Shown here: positions 4,860 through 8,119 of the stretch, piece by piece
Position numbering within the stretch: position 1 is the first letter of the stretch
Layout of the letters: every line of letters starts with the position of its first letter
Assembly: GCA_021107695.1 (NCBI GenBank)
Contig: JAIOSI010000224.1
Coordinates: forward strand, 1-8,119
Source of the DNA: a bacterium
GTDB lineage: Bacteria; RBG-13-66-14
Reading direction: 5' to 3'
DNA: 8,119 nt
The notes under the pieces: model-generated
Seen by the model: the letters and a program-made list of their open reading frames with translations, nothing else
The model's database searches: none
Told to the model about the DNA's origin: nothing
Translations under genes and position numbers: made by a program

Positions 4860-6286
4860 TGACTGACTTTTACCACCTGCGTTCAAGTTTGGGTCGCCCT
4901 CGCAAGCTGGGTGAACTGGCAGCGATGACCACGGGACAGCTTCTGCCTAGGGATGGATCCTCGACAGAGACCGTTGTCGGTGGTCTTGCCAGCGATTCCC
5001 GCGCTGTGCAGAGTGGTGATCTTTTCTGTGCCCTGGTCGGTGAGCGGGTGGACGGGCATCGTTATCTGAAGGCTGTGGCGAAGAGCGGCGCGGCGGCGGT
5101 GCTGGTTAGTAAGGAAACCGAGAACTACCCCCTGCCCCAGCTTGTGGTCGTTGATGTCCGAGTTGCAATGCTAATGCTGGCGGCTGGCTTTCGGGAGAGT
5201 TATCCCGCAGTGGAGCTAATCGGCGTTACCGGCTCGGTGGGCAAGACGACGACGAGGGACTATCTGGCGGCGATTCTGGCGGAGGTCGCCCCGACGCTCT
5301 CCTCGGCGGCGAACCTGAACACCGAGGTCGGGGTTCCGCTGACCCTGGCTCGACTGACCGCTGAGCATCGCTTTGCCGTGGTGGAGATGGGGATGCAGTG
5401 GGCAGGAGAGATTACCGCTCTGGCGAAGGCGGCTCGTCCTCGAATCGGTATCGTAACCACCGTCGGCGCGGCTCATCTGGAGTTCTTCGACGATGTCGCC
5501 GGAATTGCCAGAGCCAAAGCAGAGTTGATAGCCGAGCTGCCCAAAGACGGTCTGGCGATTCTGCCAGCGGAGAATGAATACCTTAATATCCTGAAAGAGT
5601 CTGCTATCTGCCTCGTCGTTACCTTTGGTCTGAGCGAAGGCGATTGCCGAGCGACGGAGGTCGAAACCACCTCAACTGGTAGCCGTTTCACCGTCCTCTG
5701 GGAACCGCCTGCGGGCGTTGTTTCCAAAGCGACCAGCTTCCCGGTAGAACTTGCGACGATTGGGCAGCACCAACCAATCGCCGCCCTGCCAGCAATAGCG
5801 ACGGCTCTGTTGTTCGAAGCAACCCCGGAGCAGATTCAAAGCGGACTCCGCCGGGCGAAGCTAACCGCCGGACGGGGCGAGATCATTCACAAGGGCAAGC
5901 TGACGATCATCGACGATGCCTACAACGCCAACCCGCTCTCGATGAACGCCGCTCTGGAGACCCTTGCCGGACTCCCCGGAGAACGCAAGATCGCCGTATT
6001 GGGCGATATGCTGGAACTGGGCGAAACCGCCCCGGAGCTGCATCGGGAGGTCGGACGAAAGGTCGCCGAGCTGGAAATTGACCTGCTCCTTGCCGTGGGT
6101 GAATACAAGCTGGAGCTGGGCGAAGGGGCCTTCGTTGACGGTATGGACGAGGTTTACTCCGCCGAGGATACTGCCGCCGCCCTGCGATTTCTGTTAAAGA
6201 ACCTCCGTGCCGGCGACATCGTCCTGCTCAAGGCGAGCAACGCCCTGGGACTTAGCGACCTCATCGAGAAACTACCTGAATTGTAG
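4859..6286 (+). CDS. murF: UDP-N-acetylmuramoyl-tripeptide--D-alanyl-D-alanine ligase MurF
   Basis: MurF is the cytoplasmic ATP-dependent ligase that adds D-Ala-D-Ala to UDP-MurNAc-tripeptide, completing the soluble precursor. The 475-residue protein has the N-terminal substrate domain (DSRAVQSGDLFCALVGERVDGHRYL), the Mur-ligase P-loop GVTGSVGKTTT with Lys129, NLNTEVGVPLTLARL, EMGMQWAGEITALA, and the C-terminal DDAYNANPLSMNAAL (from 352) that is characteristic of MurF rather than MurE. The start is a GTG at 4859-4861 sharing one base with the ftsI stop (TAGTG), which suggests translational coupling. A later ATG at 4925 would remove the conserved KLGELAAMTTG segment, so the GTG is preferred. 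murE normally precedes murF; here it is absent. Confidence 0.95.
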   Translation: MTDFYHLRSSLGRPRKLGELAAMTTGQLLPRDGSSTETVVGGLASDSRAVQSGDLFCALVGERVDGHRYLKAVAKSGAAAVLVSKETENYPLPQLVVVDVRVAMLMLAAGFRESYPAVELIGVTGSVGKTTTRDYLAAILAEVAPTLSSAANLNTEVGVPLTLARLTAEHRFAVVEMGMQWAGEITALAKAARPRIGIVTTVGAAHLEFFDDVAGIARAKAELIAELPKDGLAILPAENEYLNILKESAICLVVTFGLSEGDCRATEVETTSTGSRFTVLWEPPAGVVSKATSFPVELATIGQHQPIAALPAIATALLFEATPEQIQSGLRRAKLTAGRGEIIHKGKLTIIDDAYNANPLSMNAALETLAGLPGERKIAVLGDMLELGETAPELHREVGRKVAELEIDLLLAVGEYKLELGEGAFVDGMDEVYSAEDTAAALRFLLKNLRAGDIVLLKASNALGLSDLIEKLPEL

Positions 6287-6301
6287 CCAGGAAGGGAAAC
6301 A

Positions 6302-7411
6302 ATGCTCTATCACCTGCTAACGCCCCTTGCCGACAAGGTCGGATTCTTCCGCCTCTTTGGCTACATCACCTTCCGGGCGGCTTTGGCAACGATTCTCGCC
6401 ATGCTGACCATCTTCGTCTTCGGACCAATGATCATCCGCTGGCTGAAGCGGAAGCAGTTCACCGAGAAGACCCGGGACGACGGACCTGAACATCACAAGA
6501 CCAAAGAGTCCACTCCGACGATGGGTGGAATCATCATCATCCTGGCAATCGCCCTGCCGACGCTGCTTCTCGCCGACCTGACCAACCGCTACGTGCTGAT
6601 GAGCCTGATAGTGATGATAGGACTGGGACTCCTCGGCTTCCTCGACGATTACCTGAAGAACGTCAAGGGTCGCCCGCTGGGTTTGATTGCCCGTTATAAG
6701 CTGATTGGTCAGGCACTGATCGGGCTGGGAATCGGAGCAATTCTCTACTTCTTCCCCCTCGATCCCGGGCATTCGACGATTCTGACCGTTCCGTTCTTTA
6801 AGGATGTTGCGATTGACCTCGGCTGGGGCTACATTCCCTTCGTCGCCTTCGTGATTATCGGCTTCTCCAACGCGGTGAACCTCACCGATGGACTCGACGG
6901 TCTGGCAATCGGCGGGACGCTCTTCTCCGGACTGGCATACGCCGTCTTCATCTACGTTGCCGGACACGCCGTCTTTGCCAACTATCTGGAGGTTACCTTT
7001 CTCCAGGACATCGGTGAGCTGACCATCTTCGTTACTGCCCTGGTCGGAGCTTCGCTGGGATTTCTCTGGTTCAACTCTCACCCGGCTGAGGTCTTCATGG
7101 GCGATACCGGCTCTCTGGCTCTTGGCGGAACCATCGCCACGATGGCGATCTTCAGCAAGCAGGAGCTGCTGCTGGTTGTCGTCGGTGGAGTCTTCGTTCT
7201 CGAAGCCCTCTCGGTGATGCTCCAGGTCGGCTACTACAAAGTTACCAAAGGTAAGGGACCGAACGGCGAGGGTAAGCGGCTCTTCAAGATGGCACCGCTG
7301 CATCATCACTTCGAGATGAAGGGCTGGGCGGAGTCTAAGGTAATCGTCCGTTTCTGGATTATCGCCGCCATGTGCGCGCTGGTCGCAATCTCGACCCTGA
7401 AGTTACGCTAG
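6302..7411 (+). CDS. mraY: Phospho-N-acetylmuramoyl-pentapeptide-transferase MraY
   Basis: MraY is a polytopic membrane enzyme that transfers phospho-MurNAc-pentapeptide from UDP to undecaprenyl phosphate, forming lipid I on the cytoplasmic face. The 369-residue length is normal. Visible signatures are YITFRA near the N-terminus, TPTMGG, the metal-binding DDYLKNVKGRPLGL (Asp115, Asp116), NLTDGLDGLA (193-202), GDTGSLALGG (267-276) and PLHHHFEMKGW (His334-336). Multiple hydrophobic segments fit the usual ten membrane helices. The ATG at 6302 follows AGGAAGGG (6289-6296) with a 5-nt spacer, a strong ribosome-binding site, and lies 15 nt after murF. It is followed by a small acidic gene instead of murD. 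Confidence 0.97.
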   Translation: MLYHLLTPLADKVGFFRLFGYITFRAALATILAMLTIFVFGPMIIRWLKRKQFTEKTRDDGPEHHKTKESTPTMGGIIIILAIALPTLLLADLTNRYVLMSLIVMIGLGLLGFLDDYLKNVKGRPLGLIARYKLIGQALIGLGIGAILYFFPLDPGHSTILTVPFFKDVAIDLGWGYIPFVAFVIIGFSNAVNLTDGLDGLAIGGTLFSGLAYAVFIYVAGHAVFANYLEVTFLQDIGELTIFVTALVGASLGFLWFNSHPAEVFMGDTGSLALGGTIATMAIFSKQELLLVVVGGVFVLEALSVMLQVGYYKVTKGKGPNGEGKRLFKMAPLHHHFEMKGWAESKVIVRFWIIAAMCALVAISTLKLR

Positions 7412-7422
7412 ATAGCATAACA

Positions 7423-7444
7423 GGGACACGGCATGCCGTGCCCC
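7423..7444. repeat. Palindrome in the mraY-downstream gap
   Basis: CACGGCATGCCGTG (7427-7440) is a perfect 14-bp palindrome. With outer GGG and CCC arms and one A-C mismatch it extends over 7423-7444. No T-tract follows, so it does not look like a terminator. It resembles the palindrome at 394-413 in its outer arms. The rest of the gap (7412-7492) shows nothing I can identify. Confidence 0.55.
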
Positions 7445-7492
7445 TACAGACCAAGCTAAAACCACACCTAAGCCCGACAACCCTTGCACCTC

Positions 7493-7498
7493 AGGAGG
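7493..7498 (+). promoter_or_regulatory. Strong ribosome-binding site of the small acidic gene
   Basis: AGGAGG, continuing into T at 7499, is a consensus Shine-Dalgarno sequence with a 6-nt spacer to the ATG at 7505. It is the best such site in the window. It fixes the start of the downstream gene at 7505 rather than at the in-frame TTG at 7484. Confidence 0.85.
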
Positions 7499-7504
7499 TT
7501 AGCA

Positions 7505-7690
7505 ATGTCTATCACGCTAAAGATCAACCCGCTGGAGGAGTACGACCCGCGACAGTTGCAGATCGCGCTGTTTGGTGACGACTCCGAAACGGAAGATGAA
7601 GACCGCAACGGCGAGCATAGCTTCAGTCTTGCGGTGTCTCTGGATAAAGACAAAGCTGAAGACGAGAATGACGAGGCACTTCCCTTTTAA
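7505..7690 (+). CDS. Small acidic protein of unknown function between mraY and ftsW
   Basis: I do not recognise this 61-residue protein. It has 18 Asp/Glu against 5 Lys/Arg, giving a net charge near -13. No signal peptide or membrane segment is visible. The N-terminal part (MSITLKINPLEEYDPRQLQIALFG) is mixed hydrophobic and could fold. The middle (25-37) and the tail (47-57) are acidic and probably disordered. It ends DENDEALPF, which resembles the acidic Pro-Phe tip of single-stranded-DNA-binding proteins (DDDIPF). That is a resemblance only; there is no OB-fold. A consensus ribosome-binding site and 12-nt spacing to ftsW argue for a real gene in the operon. It occupies the place where murD is usual but bears no likeness to MurD. 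Confidence 0.72.
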   Translation: MSITLKINPLEEYDPRQLQIALFGDDSETEDEDRNGEHSFSLAVSLDKDKAEDENDEALPF

Positions 7691-7702
7691 CGGAATGACC
7701 GG

Positions 7703-8119
7703 ATGCAGACGAGGCGGCTTGACCTGGCTCTGTTTGGATTAATCGCCGCGCTGACGGTGGTTGGACTGCTGATGGTCGGCAGTGCCAGTTCCATCATCGG
7801 CTCGGCGCAGGACGGTCCTTTCCCGCTGCTGATTTCCCAGCTCTGGAAGCTCATCCCCGGCGTGGCTCTGCTGATTCTCTTCTGGCGACTGCCCTACCAG
7901 AAGCTCTCCCGGCTGACCCGACTGGCGATGCCCGCCTCGCTGATTCTGCTGGTACTGGTGCTGGTACAGGGTGTGGGGACAAGCTCTCACGCGGCGCAAC
8001 GCTGGATCTCCCTGGGGTTCTTCAACTTCCAGCCGGCGGAGCTGGTTAAGCTCTTCCTGGTGCTTTACCTTGCCGACAACCTGACCCGGCGGCGGGATCG
8101 CCTCAACGAGTTCAAGACC
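7703..8119 (+). CDS. ftsW: Septal peptidoglycan polymerase FtsW, N-terminal part
   Basis: FtsW is the SEDS-family glycosyltransferase that polymerises lipid II at the septum in partnership with FtsI. The first 139 residues are visible; the frame is open at the right edge. They contain membrane segments at about 7-27, 45-61 and 76-91. The family signature then follows, RWISLGFFNFQPAELVKLFLVLYLA (from 100), including QPAE at 110-113. The ATG at 7703 lies 12 nt after the stop of the small acidic gene and has only a weak GGA upstream, so it is probably translated by coupling to that gene. RodA is a related alternative, but the dcw position favours FtsW. Confidence 0.93.
   Translation, partial: MQTRRLDLALFGLIAALTVVGLLMVGSASSIIGSAQDGPFPLLISQLWKLIPGVALLILFWRLPYQKLSRLTRLAMPASLILLVLVLVQGVGTSSHAAQRWISLGFFNFQPAELVKLFLVLYLADNLTRRRDRLNEFKT

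Noticed and set aside
7484..7504. TTG start 21 nt upstream for the small acidic gene
   Set aside because: It would place the consensus AGGAGG inside the coding region; the ATG at 7505 is correctly spaced from it.
7511..7735. LQIALFG in the small protein versus LDLALFG at the FtsW start as a duplication
   Set aside because: The likeness is confined to a few common residues and does not extend on either side.

Overview
This window holds the first part of a bacterial division and cell-wall (dcw) cluster on the plus strand. It encodes MraZ, RsmH (MraW), an FtsL-like protein, FtsI/PBP2-type transpeptidase, MurF, MraY, a small acidic unknown protein, and the N-terminal third of FtsW, which runs off the right edge. 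A divergent minus-strand gene enters at the left edge; only its acidic, proline/glutamate-rich N-terminus is visible. The coding sequence is moderately GC-rich. MraZ, FtsL, FtsW and lipid-linked precursor enzymes indicate a bacterium with conventional peptidoglycan-based division. The gene order, the PASTA-type tail on FtsI and the abundance of short intergenic palindromes would fit an uncultured or candidate-phylum lineage, but the taxon cannot be named from this sequence alone.

Left part (1-794): start of the divergent gene, about 435 bp of non-coding DNA with small hairpins, then a near-consensus sigma70 promoter (TTGACA, 17 bp, TATTAT). Three GTGG boxes at an exact 10-bp period follow at the expected transcription start. 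This is the pattern of a MraZ operator and predicts that the cluster is autorepressed by its first gene. A leader of roughly 165 nt separates the predicted start from mraZ.

Middle part (795-2924): mraZ, rsmH and ftsL are separated by unusually loose junctions. The mraZ-rsmH gap ends in a degenerate copy of the last codons of mraZ. The rsmH-ftsL gap carries two dispersed-repeat-like hairpins, then two tandem 93-bp units. Each unit starts with a copy of the ftsL start (ATGAAYAAACGCCG) and encodes a 19-residue mini-ORF in the same frame as ftsL. The ftsL-ftsI gap carries twin hairpins 47 bp apart.

Right part (2925-8119): ftsI overlaps murF by one base, murF-mraY is tight, and a 93-bp gap with another palindrome leads to a 61-residue acidic protein with the strongest ribosome-binding site of the window, then ftsW. 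murE (usually between ftsI and murF) and murD (usually between mraY and ftsW) are absent from their normal places.

Together the genes regulate the cluster (MraZ), modify 16S rRNA (RsmH), complete the UDP-MurNAc-pentapeptide (MurF), move it to lipid (MraY), and build septal peptidoglycan (FtsW polymerase, FtsI transpeptidase, FtsL scaffold). The parts least explained by known biology are the start-duplicating repeat before ftsL and the small acidic protein in the murD position.
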